From assembly GCA_018881555.1 (NCBI GenBank), contig JACAXG010000018.1, positions 2,683,561 through 2,747,560 of the forward strand: a stretch of DNA of 64,000 nucleotides, read 5' to 3'. Of the stretch, positions 1-11,600 are shown one piece after another; the stretch's first letter is position 1; each line of letters begins with the position of its first letter. The translations under genes and the position numbers were made by a program. This DNA is from Amblyornis subalaris. Taxonomy: Eukaryota; Chordata; Aves; Passeriformes; Ptilonorhynchidae. The notes beneath the pieces were generated by a model. It did no database searches. It worked only from the letters and a program-made list of their open reading frames with translations, and was not told where the DNA came from.

Positions 1-2330
1 TAAACCTCAGTGGTACACCTGTGTCTCTGTATTTTAACTTCGTTTTTAGCATTAATTATTTTTTATCTCTTTACATAAAGTATCTCTTACTTCAGAGAAT
101 GTATGAATTTCTGAGTGTTGACGATTTTAAAATAAATATTAGGCAGAACAGTGGGTCTGTGTATTTTGAAATTGAAATAGAAATTGTGGCAATGAAGTGA
201 AAGAGCTAGTAAAGCATACATTTCTAAAATCAGGAACAGAAAGGATTTTTTTTTGCTCAGAACCATTGCAATAGCAGTTAAATTCCATTACTTCCAATCT
301 GCCAGCTGTGAGAGAGAAGTGCAATTTTAACAGGTGAATAAAAAAAAGAAAAATGAGGCAAAGCTCTGAAGGAAAAGCACAAAAGCCATTACAAAGATGA
401 TTTCAGGATGAAAAAAAAACCCACCCCAAATCTCTCAGCAAGTGACAGCTGTGGGTTTAATGCACTATTCTTAAAATGAGATTTATATGCAAACTGCCTA
501 CAGAAAGTTAAAAAAGGATGCTAATAACCTATAAATTCTAAAGGTTTTTATCTCAGGCTCAAAAAATTTTGATGGCAGTGGATGGAATGTTATAACACAC
601 CATAAACATCCCCATTAAACGATTGTTTCTCTGACCTGATGCCATTATGAATGATCTGGTAAAAGCACAAAGCAGTTGTCCTGTTGCCCCTTTCTGCTCC
701 ACTTCTTCCCAACTCACTGAGTCTGTCAGCAANGGGGTTTTAGTCTCATATGCCACTCCATCACAAACCAGTATTTTTTCCTACTACCATTGAAAGTATT
801 TCTGATCTCCTAATGCATTCCTTTGCCTTGAAAGAAAGTTTTGAACATGCATGTATGAAATGTTGGATCAACATTGGAGACTGTATCACCAGTGCACTCC
901 TTGGTACAGATGGGTCTTTGGCTGATGAATCTTCCCCCAGCTCAATGATGAGTCTTTATCCATAGGGAGCTTTGGTGAGCAATATCGGTTCACTCTAGCT
1001 GGAAATCAAGAACATTTGCTAAAGATTAAATGGGTGGGAGAGGATATCATATCTTCTAAATTCTGAGTTACAGGAGCCAGACAGCCAAATGCAACACTTG
1101 GCCAGTAAATGGGATACTTTGGAAAGTCCTCTACTTTGGGTCCACATATTGCAGACAGTACTGTAGAAAGCATAGCCAAATTCCATTCTTTAGACATCCG
1201 AGAAATGAGCTCTTACAATTTTTGTTTCAATGGGTTAAGGCATCTTTCCCGTCTGCCTGCACCTCCTGTGTGCCTGACTCCAGCGCACACAGCAGAGCTG
1301 GCAGGAGATGACAGACGCCTGCACCGCTGCTNCTCCCAGCCACAGCCCAGCGTCCTCGCTTCCAACGCTAGTGCTGACTGGCACCAAGCTACCAGCNTGT
1401 GCTGCTGAGTTGTGGGCAGGTTGTGTTATTGTGGGGCTACTATTGTTACTAAGAGAGAAACCTACACATTTGTTTATTTAAATAGCTCAAGCATACTGAC
1501 AGCACTCGTGTAAATACACACATGCGTACAGCTACCATATTACAAGCATATGGCCCCACCTCTGCATTGGTGAAGCAATGAATATAAGCAAAACAAGCAA
1601 ATCAGATCCTTGTTTTTTATATAAAATANGCTCATTAACTATATTACAAAATATCCCCTGGACTAGCAGCTTCAACAGGCACGTGCACAAATACTTGTGC
1701 AATCTGATTCTTCCTTTAGAGAAATTGTAGGAGGCATTGCTTAGGAAAGCAGAGTTTGTGCAAGCAACACATTGCCTCAGCATCACAGCTTTAGTCATGC
1801 TGTTTAGAATTCAGTGGTGACAAAAGCTAAATTCTCCCTCCAATATTAAATATAACTTTGCTTCAATGTGGAAAAGTAGTGCCAATTTTTAAGCGAGAGC
1901 AAAAGCGAAGCTCCAGTTTTTGTTGTGACAATTTTATAAAATTACCTAAAAGGTTTCAGAGTTTTATTTATTTTTTCTTTTTCCTCTGTATTTAGTAACT
2001 CTAGCACTTAATCTTCCTTCATGCCACTGCAGATCCAGCAAGGTATAGTGAGCCTTGTCATTCCCTATCTGCATGGAGAAGCAGCTGGAAGGCCCCAGGA
2101 GAGTCTGACTTCTTCAGCCCTTTGACTGCCAAAACACGCTGTTGAGCCAAGAATGGGTTTGATCTCTGTCAACGGTTTTAAAAAGGAATTAAGTTTTAGA
2201 GCAAATAAATCCATAGTATTTTGAATAAAAATTACTAAGGCATGTCCTCTGAAGAAACTCAGACAGTAGCACACAGCGAGTCCAAGAGCACAGCAGTCAC
2301 ACCTGTAATGCTCACAGTCATAGTCTGTTT
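1..2330. other. Upstream intergenic DNA, no gene recognised
   Basis: AT-rich sequence 5' of DRD5. All open frames are short (under about 100 codons), and none has a recognisable domain or exon-like flanks. A mildly GC-richer patch lies near 1,250-1,400 but has few CpGs and no promoter-like structure I can name. I see no repeat family here. Confidence 0.6.
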
Positions 2331-2760
2331 CTAACTGTGCTGGAGCCCTACCGAGAGGAATGATTCATCCCATAGAGCTGGAGAGAATCGGATTTTTGGT
2401 TGCCGGGCTTGCTGCCTGTAACACATCTCAGCCGTCCAGCAGAAGCTGTTGGAACAAGTACCGAGGCAGACTCTGTTTCCCATCCCTGTGGAAGACACCC
2501 GGCNCGTCCCGCAGCCCCCACCGCACCTTTCAGCCCCGTTCGCTCCCGGCGAGAGGCCGATCGAGCTGTGTCCTCGACAGCCCCTCTTCCCCCGGGGATG
2601 CTGGGGGCCACTTCCCCGCTCCCCGCCGTGGGTCCCCGCTTTTCTCTTCAGCTGCGCAAAACCGCCGCACAGAGCCGGTGACGGCACCAAGGAATTGCGA
2701 GGCTGACTCGGTTTCGGATGCAGGGAAGGAGCGCGCAGGGCGGCTGTCCCCGCTGCGCCG

Positions 2761-2840
2761 TCCCGTCCCGTCCCGTCCCGTCCCGTCCCGTCCCGTCCCG
2801 TCCCGTCCCGTCCCGTCCGGTCCCGTCCCGTCCCGTCCCG
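2761..2840. repeat. (TCCCG)16 pentanucleotide tandem array
   Basis: Sixteen consecutive 5-bp units run across 80 bp. Fifteen are TCCCG and one (2,816-2,820) is TCCGG. The minus strand therefore carries regularly spaced GGG runs with 2-nt spacers, a strong G-quadruplex-forming pattern. The array lies about 750 bp upstream of the DRD5 start codon inside the CpG island, and such arrays are commonly length-polymorphic. Confidence 0.95.
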
Positions 2841-3086
2841 CCCCCTGGCAGCCCGGTGCCCCCCGGCCCGGACGGGCGTCCCTGGCGGCCGAGCATGCTC
2901 ACCGGGCGGCGGGGGCGGGCGGGTCGGCCCGGGCAGCGGGCGGGAAGCGGGCGGCACGGGCGGGATCGCCGCTCCGCCGCCCTGGGAGCCGGGGCGGGCA
3001 CCGGGCGAGCGGAGCCGCCAGCCCGGGCGGGAGCCACCGGCAGTCGCGGGGGCGCGGAGCGTGTGCCCCGGGCAGGGTACGCCCTG

Positions 3087-3349
3087 AGCCGCGGAGCGGG
3101 GAGCCCGAGGAAGAGAGGAGCGCGCTGAGCTGCGGATCGGGGAGCGCAAGCGAAAGGACGCGAGGCGGGTACCCAAACCGGGGTCCGCGGGACAGAGACC
3201 CCGAGCAGGGGGACGCGCCGAACTGCAGAGCGAGGACCCCAGGAGGGAGCCGCGGGGCGGAGACCTCGAGCAGAGGGACCCGCACTGAGCCGCGGGGCGG
3301 AGACCTCGAACAGAGGGACCCGCACTGAGCCGCGGGGCGGGGCCCCCGG
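3087..3349. repeat. Decayed ~40-bp GC-rich minisatellite
   Basis: Two units of exactly 40 bp (3,247-3,286 and 3,287-3,326) differ at one visible position. Each begins GAGCCGCGGGGCGGAGACCT and ends GACCCGCACT. A third partial unit starts at 3,327. Diverged relatives of 40-44 bp precede them, starting near 3,087, 3,128 and 3,181, each opening with a GAGC/GTCC-GCGG-like core. The tract lies in the probable DRD5 5' UTR or promoter. Confidence 0.85.
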
Positions 3350-3507
3350 AGCGCGGGACAGGGACGGCGAGCAGGGCTGGCGCGGCGGTAGTGGCGAGGC
3401 GCGGAGCCCGGAGCCCCGTGCGCGCCGAGCCGGGGAGCGGGGCCGCCGGGGCGGCGGCGCGGGGCCATCCGGCAGGGGCGGCGGCGGGGCGGGGGGGCAG
3501 CGGCCCC

Positions 3508-3918
3508 ATGGGGCCGGGCGGTGGGGCGGCGCTGGCTGCTCGGCGCATCCCGGCCGGAGCCGCCCCGCCGCCGGCGGGAGCCGCCAGCGATGCTGCGGGG
3601 CGGCCGGAGCCCACTGCCGCCGGCGGCGGGGTCCCCCGGCGGGGCGCGGGGGCCGGCGGGCGCCCCTGGCGCGGCGCAGGTGGCGGCTGGCAGCCTGCTG
3701 GCGCTGCTCATCCTCTGGACGCTCTTTGGGAACGTGCTGGTGTGCGCGGCCATCGTCCGCTACCGGCACCTGCGGAGCAAGGTCACCAACATCTTCATCG
3801 TGTCCCTGGCTGTCTCGGACCTGCTGGTGGCCCTGCTGGTCATGCCCTGGAAGGCGGTGGCAGAGGTAGCTGGGTACTGGCCCTTTGGGGCTTTCTGCAA
3901 CGTCTGGGTGGCCTTTGA
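3508..3918 (+). other. Upstream ATG with long ORF overlapping the DRD5 start (possible uORF)
   Basis: An ATG at 3,508 (C at -3, G at +4) opens a 136-codon frame that is +1 relative to DRD5. It runs past the receptor's ATG at 3,590 and stops at 3,918. The predicted product is Gly/Ala/Pro/Arg-rich low complexity, typical of off-frame translation of GC-rich DNA, so it is probably not a functional protein. If transcription starts upstream of 3,508 it could act as an overlapping uORF and reduce DRD5 translation. This is inference; the transcription start is unknown. Confidence 0.3.
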
Positions 3919-5047
3919 TATCATGTGCTCCACGGCCTCCATCCTCAACCTGTGCGTGATCAGTGTGGACAGGTACTGGGCTATTTCCAGCCCTTTCCGC
4001 TACGAGAGGAAGATGACCCAGCGGCTGGCTCTGGTGATGATCAGCGTGGCATGGGCGCTGTCTGTGCTCATCTCCTTCATCCCTGTCCAGCTCAACTGGC
4101 ACAAAGGCGNGGATGTTGCTGCTGCTGATGATATTGGAGATGGATTTGGCACTGCCTGGGCAGCAGCAGGTGCTGTGACTACCTGGGCAGAAGATATGAG
4201 CACCACATGGGTGGCATTAGCAGCAATGAGACCCTCTGATGGGACCTCTGGCAGCAATGATACCCTCACTGGGCCATCAGAGAGCTGTGACTCCAGCCTC
4301 AACAGGACTTACGCTATTTCCTCGTCCTTGATCAGTTTTTATATCCCGGTAGCTATCATGATAGTTACCTACACTCGAATCTACCGCATTGCCCAGGTGC
4401 AGATTCGTCGTATTTCTTCCTTGGAGAGGGCAGCCGAGCATGCACAGAGCTGCCGGAGCAGCCACATTGACTGCCACCATCACACAAGCCTCAAGTCCTC
4501 CATCAGGAAAGAAACCAAGGTGTTGAAGACGCTCTCTGTCATCATGGGTGTCTTTGTCTGCTGCTGGTTGCCGTTCTTCATCTTGAACTGCATGGTTCCC
4601 TTCTGCGAGAGCCCACCCAGTGACCCCCACGCTGGCCTGCCCTGTGTCAGTGAGACCACCTTTAATATCTTTGTCTGGTTTGGTTGGGCCAACTCATCTC
4701 TTAACCCCATCATCTATGCTTTCAATGCTGACTTTAGAAAGGTTTTCTCCAACCTGCTGGGATGTGGTCAGTTTTGCTCTAGTACTCCAGTGGAGACTGT
4801 TAATATAAGCAACGAGCTTATCTCTTACAACCAGGACACCCTTTACCANAAGGAGATAGTGACTGCTTATGTTAACATGATCCCAAATGCGGTTGACTGT
4901 GAGGAAAATCGCGAGGACCATTTTGATAGAATGTCCCAGATCTCCCCTGACCATGAGGTTGCCACTGACTCTGCCTGTGAGCTGGACTGTGAGGGGGAGA
5001 TCTCACTAGGCAAAATAACACCTTTCACTCCAAATGGTTTGCATTAA
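3590..5047 (+). CDS. DRD5: D(1B)/D5 dopamine receptor, complete single-exon CDS (485 aa)
   Basis: Gs-coupled plasma-membrane dopamine receptor of the D1-like family, which raises cAMP. The frame is uninterrupted, consistent with the intronless coding regions of D1-like genes. Seven transmembrane segments are visible: TM1 about 33-56, TM2 67-92, TM3 101-126, TM4 146-168, TM5 241-265, TM6 311-336, TM7 357-379. Key residues are Asp110 in TM3 (amine binding), DRY at 127-129, the TM5 serines at 244-246, CWLP at 325-328, NPIIY at 372-376, and Cys103/Cys233 for the TM3-ECL2 disulfide. Cys392 and Cys396 in the tail are candidate palmitoylation sites. The end ITPFTPNG is characteristic of D5. The start is the first in-frame ATG; the frame is open further upstream but without an ATG. 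The N-terminus is Gly/Pro/Ala-rich and has no N-glycosylation sequon. The second extracellular loop is long (about 70 residues), with sequons at Asn223 and Asn238. Ambiguous bases affect codons 174 and 420. The SLC2A9 neighbour supports DRD5 over other D1-like paralogues. Confidence 0.97.
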   Translation: MLRGGRSPLPPAAGSPGGARGPAGAPGAAQVAAGSLLALLILWTLFGNVLVCAAIVRYRHLRSKVTNIFIVSLAVSDLLVALLVMPWKAVAEVAGYWPFGAFCNVWVAFDIMCSTASILNLCVISVDRYWAISSPFRYERKMTQRLALVMISVAWALSVLISFIPVQLNWHKGXDVAAADDIGDGFGTAWAAAGAVTTWAEDMSTTWVALAAMRPSDGTSGSNDTLTGPSESCDSSLNRTYAISSSLISFYIPVAIMIVTYTRIYRIAQVQIRRISSLERAAEHAQSCRSSHIDCHHHTSLKSSIRKETKVLKTLSVIMGVFVCCWLPFFILNCMVPFCESPPSDPHAGLPCVSETTFNIFVWFGWANSSLNPIIYAFNADFRKVFSNLLGCGQFCSSTPVETVNISNELISYNQDTLYXKEIVTAYVNMIPNAVDCEENREDHFDRMSQISPDHEVATDSACELDCEGEISLGKITPFTPNGLH

Positions 5048-5665
5048 ACTGCATCCTGGTCTGGTCAGTTCTTTTTGGATTATAAAAGAAAATATTAGCA
5101 CTGAGTGAAAAAACCTGCTTGATGTTGTGCTGTAGTTTGGTCAGTCACTTTATGCTAAATTCACTTCTGTGGGTAGTACTTTGCAGGATGTAGACACTGT
5201 CATACAGAGGGCTGGCAGCACAAACTTAAGACAGCACTTCCCCAGGCTGAGAGAGGACCAGGCAGACGTGTTGATTAGCTGTGGTGAGGTATTGTGGTAT
5301 AATTGCAGTCAGTTCATGTTTATAACGTGTTTGCAAATGAAAGGTGCCGTTGTCAGTACTAAGTATTATGACTTCTAAAACCAGGGACGGATGTGGCTGG
5401 CATAGACATTAAATAGAAGAAAATTCTGGGCTGTTTGTTTGTTCAGATCTTATATTTATTTTTCTCTGTTTTTTCTTTTTTTTTTTTGTTCGTTTGTTTG
5501 TTTTGATTTTTTTTAAAGATAGAGATAGTGAGGTGGTGATTTGGATGATTATTTAAATGCGTGTTTCTGCCAAAACAGTTTATGTGAAATCCTGTTCTCC
5601 TAGGCGGCGTTGTTGCCTATGATATCCTCTGTTCCCAGATGAATAAATAAAAGTTATATTGATCA
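5048..5665 (+). other. DRD5: Probable DRD5 3' UTR with polyadenylation signals
   Basis: AT-rich sequence directly after the stop codon. The first canonical AATAAA signals downstream are the overlapping pair at 5,642-5,647 and 5,646-5,651, with T-rich sequence following. A weaker ATTAAA lies near 5,410. A T-rich stretch occupies about 5,450-5,515. The exact cleavage site cannot be assigned without transcript data. Confidence 0.6.
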
Positions 5666-8600
5666 AGGGTTTATTATCTTTCATTTGTCACCCTGAAAGG
5701 TTTACAACAAGTATTCAAACTAACGTTTCTATATGAATGGTTAAAATGACTAACAGCTAGACCCTATTATTTTAAAAGCAAATACTCTGTATGGAAAATA
5801 CAGTTTTTGAGTAAAAGCAAGGCTCATAGGAATTCTTGACTTAGATGAACTTGTTTATATGGCTCTTACAGCTAGATTTATACCTGTTCGTCTTTAATAT
5901 TATGACACTATCTCTTTCTGCAGCTAAGAATATTAAGTATACATATAGATAAGCTATTAAAACTTCCACTTAATTCTGTACTTGAACTTACTTTTAAAAA
6001 ATGCTATTAATGAAAAGAGGTTGGTGATAGCATTAGGAGCTGGGTGTGTCTAAAACCAATAATTATATTTGAAAATTATATGAATAATCAGCATTTCCCA
6101 GTGTAGACACTAGAGAACTCATTCACACTGTCAGAAGAAAAAAATTCTGTGGATGTATTTTTTTAGTTACTTACTTATTAAAGGAATTTAAATGTGCTGC
6201 AAGTACTTCGACTACACAAAGTATTTTGAAGCAGTCTTTAAAACCGGAAGAGTATTTTTGGCTCTGTTTCTCTTGAATCATTTACATCAAACGGAATATT
6301 AGAATAAGTTGTAAGCTTTCAGCTCAGAAATCAAAAGTGATGCTATTTCCAAAACAAATAATTAAAGGTAGTAAAAGCAATACCTATATTTATTTCAAGT
6401 TTTGGCTCACAAAACTTGAATTCAACGTTTGAATTAATTTACCCTTTGACAATACCCGTGCCATGAGCTGAGCAGATTTAAATTGGGTTGTAGGTGTGGA
6501 TTCTGCAGCCCCTCCTCCTCATGGCCCTGACCCAGGGCCTCCCCATCCTGCCTAACTGGCAGCTGAAGGCCCCTCTAGGATGCATGGAGGAAAAGTGGGA
6601 TTTGCAGTGGGCAGCATCATTCGGGGGAAACCATTTAACCAGATGCTGGAATTTGTGATTGGTATGGGCTTATTATTGAGCCTCTTTGGAAGTTAAACCC
6701 TTATTGGTTTGGGGGTTGTCTTACTTCCCCTTGGGATATGGGGTGGGAGAAGCACAGGAGATGTGATTGAAATCCCTTTGTGGTTGCCTCTGCTGCAATC
6801 TGGTCTGCAAGCAATGTTTTATATGTGTAGTCTTCAATATTAATTAGTTAAATTGTCTTGGATTATCTTTTCAACTGCTTGTCACTGAAGGCTGACATCT
6901 ACCTGAGCATTTTCTTTGCTTTTATTATGAAATCTCTGTGTAATATCCCTTTTCATCTGTCCTTAGGGAAGGATACTGTGACTGTGGCTTATGGAAGCTT
7001 GAAAAACAAATCACATGCCCATAGCCAGGTTCAACCTACTAATGGCTTGATAGCAAGTGTAAATATGTTACTGTTCCTCTGCTAAAGCAATCATATGTTG
7101 TCAGAGTCGACCATAGTTCTAGCCCTGCTTGTAGGATAAACTTGCCCAGAATAAAATAATTTTCCCAAATAAAAATGAAAGAATCCGCTTCTGGTGGTGC
7201 AGACATGAATTATCCCAACCAGAATTTAGATTTTTTGCATTTTCTAGTTACTACTCAAATTTTGAGGTGAGTACAGCATTTTAAGGTGTCTGGATTTGTG
7301 CAAAAAACCTGTGATATCCAGATGCAAGAGGTGCAGGCACCCGGTGCTGATTCCAGCTCCCAGGGCAATGCCTGTATTTTACCCAGTTTGCCCACATTAA
7401 ATCAGAAGCAGCCCAGGGAAATGGGGAAGGGAAATCATGATCTCTTCCTGAGCACCTGCTTGCCAGCAGGCTGTGCAGTCTGGTGCTGCACGGTTACCCT
7501 GCTCCAGCAGCAGTGCAGAGCAGCAGGACAGGGAGTGTCCCCCCCACCTCCCCATGTAGCCTTTCTGCTTCACAGTGATCCCTGTGTGGGGGTGTGACAG
7601 TTCCCTTGGATCCAGCTCACTGCAGGTGAGGCAGAGGGTTAGACGTGTACAAGATGTTAGTGCATCACCTTGATCGGTGTTCTCCTCATTGAGGCTTTAC
7701 CTGCCTGGGTTTCTGGAGTAAGTGGGTGGGCTGACTCTGGGATGCAAGAAGACATCTCCATTGCTGGGTTTATGTAACAGCTTTGCAGAGAATATTGGAA
7801 CAGTCTTTATCTTAGATGCAAAGGAAGGCGTTTTTTAGCCTGCCCCTAGATTTTGTGAGCATGATTAGGGCAGCACTGAAAACTGGCCAAATTGCCACTT
7901 TCCATGGGTAATTTTCATTTCATTACTTCATTTGGTAAATGATTTCTGATAGTGGCTGCATGATGTAATCTCTCTTCTTGGAATATGTATCTGTCAGGGG
8001 GCTTCATCCTTNGGAGCCTAGGAGCATCAGAAAGGGAACATTTCTGCTTCAAAAGACAGACAGNAGGTACTTATTTTGCTTTAAGCAGAGCTTGACCTTA
8101 TGGATCTGAAAAAACCTTTTTCTTAACTCATAGGGACAATTTGTTGCTTTTTAATGTGTTTTAATTGCTTACCACAGACAAAGCTAAAGTATTCAGAATT
8201 AGTAAGATAAACTTTTAAAAGAAATGTGTATCTTGCNTTGAACTATAAAATGGGGCAGCCCATTTTAATGAAAACATCCCCAAAAGAATTGTTCTAACTT
8301 GTTTCTCTCAGATGAAACTGCTGCCCTACTTTTTTAATGGTTTCCCTCTAAAGGACTAATGCATCNGCCTAGACGTAGAGCAGAGTTCACTGGAAGTGCA
8401 AGTGGGTTTTTATAATCCTCATATCTTTGTGGTGTCTCTCTGGAACTCATCNGTGCCAATGGTTCTGTGCCTCTCATCCACATCTTTTTTTTTGTGCTTC
8501 AATGATTTGAATGTATGATACAGTTTGGCTTTGACTTAATCTAGTCCTGAGTGATGGCTGATCTTCAAAGTCNCAGACTGTTTTCAGTTTCTGTTTTGTA

Positions 8601-11600
8601 TTATTTTTAGAAATTTTACCTTGCAATTTGTTTCACTTTTAAATTATCTGTTAGCCAGCTGAATCTATTAGTCCTGGATAGCACCATACCTAAGGAGGGT
8701 CAGTGTATCTGTAGTCTGTATCTTCATATACAATTACAGAGGAGTAATTTTAAGTTTTCTTGGAAGAACGGAACATGTGAAGGTATCTTAATTTTTAAGA
8801 AGCTGGGACATGGAGAACATGAAAGCACCGTGTTTTATGTAAAATGCTGCAAACACCATAAAGACACTCTTCAAACCCTCAAAGAGCTTTTAACAGCTCT
8901 GGCTTTGACAATGGGTGATGGGTTGTATAGTGGNGTTTTTTTTGCACAAGCTTAAGAAATGTGGGTGTCTTTCTGAGAAGTAAAGTACACAAGGTAAAGA
9001 ACACAAGTAAAACACTTTCCAAAGGCAGAAAAATTACTGCAGTATTTTTGGTAAGTCTGGTGCTTTATCCCTTTGCTTTCATTGTGTTTTTTACTTTTGC
9101 CAGCCACATCTGATGTGTGTCTGCAGGGAGGCTCTCTACTGAGAACTCCTGTATTTTTCTAACATGTAGCAAAAAAGGCTTCAAAATTAGGAAGGCTTCT
9201 TGTAGCAATAACACTAAGCACAATCTTACACCATTTAGGAGTCAATCACGTATAAACTCAGCATTCAAGACTGACAGCACTGGAGGCAGTGTTCAGAACA
9301 TGCATCAGACTGGAGGTTTGAGAGGTCACGGGTTCCTGAGCTGTTTGTATGTGTCAAAATTGCCACTCTTAGTAAGGAGGGCACTTTTGTCACTGTGACA
9401 CAGAAGGCAGGGTACACACCTATGTCTGTGTTAATAATTATGCAGAGATTTTTCTTTTCTCTGAGGCCATCTTCACTACTCTTTAATTGAATTCATAAAA
9501 TCTTTAAAAATATTCAGTGCCTGTTTAATTCAGCAGAAGACCTCAGGGATGAACATGTGCTTGGGTCACAGAGCAATGAAATTATTTCTCCCAGCTTCTT
9601 ATGAATATTACCACTGGTATTCTCTGCTAGTGGATGAAGCCATGTTAAAGTTGGCACACTGAACAAAACACTACACCTGCTGCAATGCAGAAATAATTTT
9701 TTTTTATTCGGATGTATTTGTTTGTTTTCAAACTTCAGAAAACTTTTCAAACTTTTCAGGAGCTTCATGAATTCTACACGGAGAATCTCAACTTTGATCA
9801 CATCTCAGATGAGCAACAACTGTTTCATTTTGAGTGCCTTGTTAACTATATAGCGCACTATGTGTTTATTGGCAGAATTTTGCCCCTCTAAGTTTAAACT
9901 GATATTTTCCACCATAAGTGTATACCTATGGTCTAAAAGTAATGATGTGCACAAAACCAACCATAAATGAGGACATTCCTGTTCATGGGGCAACAAAGAT
10001 GTGCCTCTTTCTTCAGCCTTTTGTTTATTGTTGCAGTGGTATTGTTGCAGTTGATTGCAGTGAGCAGTAATGGCATTAGNGGTGCAAAGAGTTGAAATAT
10101 AAATAATACTATCATCTGAAGCAGATGATGGACTGTTTTTTTCAGAGAGCCTGTTGTCTCTCCCAGGGTAGTTTAGTTTAATAGAAAAAATTTACAAGAT
10201 TATTTTGTCTTGTTATATGTCTAAATCCATTCTTAATTTTGAACGGATATAATAGTCAATAATATTTATAGTGGACAGATAGATATTTAAGGAGGATAAA
10301 TACTTTTATGGACTTAATCCTTATATCACAGTCATCACAGTCACACTTGTGGGATTTGCAAAATACTATTCAGTAATCATAAAAAAATAATTAAAAATTC
10401 CAGTGCATGAAAAAAATTTCTGCCTGTTGATTTTCCCTGCAGTTAACAGCAAATACTTGTTTGTATTGTGTACTGCAACCCCATTGCTACCAGAAGAAGC
10501 TGAAATGCTCTGAACCTTAATGCTATTAATCTGCTGATTCACATTAGGAGGGAGGTCTGAAAAACAAGGAAAGAAATTACAAAAACCTGTGGTAGACTCC
10601 TTGCTCCCAAGATGGACACTCAAAATCTGCATGTATTGCATAGGAAATCTGTACTTTTTAAACAACCGATGTTTTTAGGTTGCTACATAAAAGAGAAACC
10701 ACATTTTCCTTTGTGAGGTTATGCTCTGAAAAAAGTGGTTTCAAATGAGATCTGCCTGGCGTAGCCTCTCCGGCGTAGCTGGTTCCTGGATGTGGCTGGA
10801 ACGGATGTGGCTACGAGAGCTGCTCGGGGCTTTNGTGTCTGAGCTGCACGTAGGTCATAGTTTAGGGGCTCAATATTGAGCTGAAGAAATCCAACCCTAA
10901 GTTTATACAGTTTTTGAAGAGCCTCTGGTGATCACATAGCAGAGCTGAGCCTTGACCACAGCCTGAGCTTGGTTGCTTGTGAGGAACTGGAGAAGTCTAG
11001 TCTGCAGTTCTCCTGAGGCAGTTTTGAAAGTGTCCCATGAGTAAAATATTAACCAGGAAGTTCAGCATGCACACTCGTACCCTCTGACCTCATTTTTCCA
11101 ATCTGAAAGGTTTTCAGTAGGATTTAAAATCTAAGTTTCTAGCTTTGGCCTTGACCTTCTGTTTTCTTTGTTAACTTGGTATAATTAGTTTCCTTTCGTG
11201 AACAGAAGCTCCTGGGGCAGAGTTCACTGCTTGGGTACCTCGTTGTCACGAAATCTGGAACTATCTCAAGCTACCCTTAAATTGCATTATGTCTCTGCCC
11301 AAAGGGAACCCTTTAGATCTTGTTTGTTGGTGGTGTTGTTTTTTCTTTTCCTAAGCATCAACATTTCCATTTTCAACACAAGATTATTCACCAAAAACGT
11401 AATTTAGAGGACAAGCTTAAACAGACTTTTTAAAAAGCTTTTGGGGATTTTGCTTGAGAATACAAAGTGAGACTGGATCAATATTAGATATAGAGATAAT
11501 GGATTTTTTGTCCACAAGAGGTTTAATTTTTTGGCTTGAATAGAAATAAAGGCTGAGTATTTCCATTGTGAAGAGTACATGCATTTTATTTTTGCATACT

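Larger units (their letters stand above)
2480..3800 (+). promoter_or_regulatory. DRD5: CpG island covering DRD5 5' UTR, promoter and start of the coding region
   Basis: GC content rises sharply at about 2,480 and stays very high, with dense CpGs, into the first coding third of DRD5. Many GGGCGG-type GC boxes are visible, for example around 2,910-2,960 and 3,470-3,500. I see no TATA box close to the start codon. This fits a TATA-less, Sp1-type CpG-island promoter, as known for D1-like receptor genes. The transcription start cannot be placed from sequence alone. The island contains two tandem-repeat tracts, at 2,761-2,840 and 3,087-3,349. The long open frames on both strands here are a by-product of GC richness (few stop codons), not genes. 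Confidence 0.8.

Noticed and set aside
3521..3589. In-frame extension of DRD5 upstream to a GTG at 3,521
   Set aside because: GTG is not a normal vertebrate start. The first in-frame ATG at 3,590 gives a protein of expected D5 length (485 aa).
2331..4102. Long open frames (up to 484 codons) on the minus strand and in other plus frames across the DRD5 CpG island
   Set aside because: They are Pro/Arg/Ala/Gly-rich low complexity caused by very GC-rich DNA with few stop codons, and they overlap DRD5 in antisense. No domain is recognisable.
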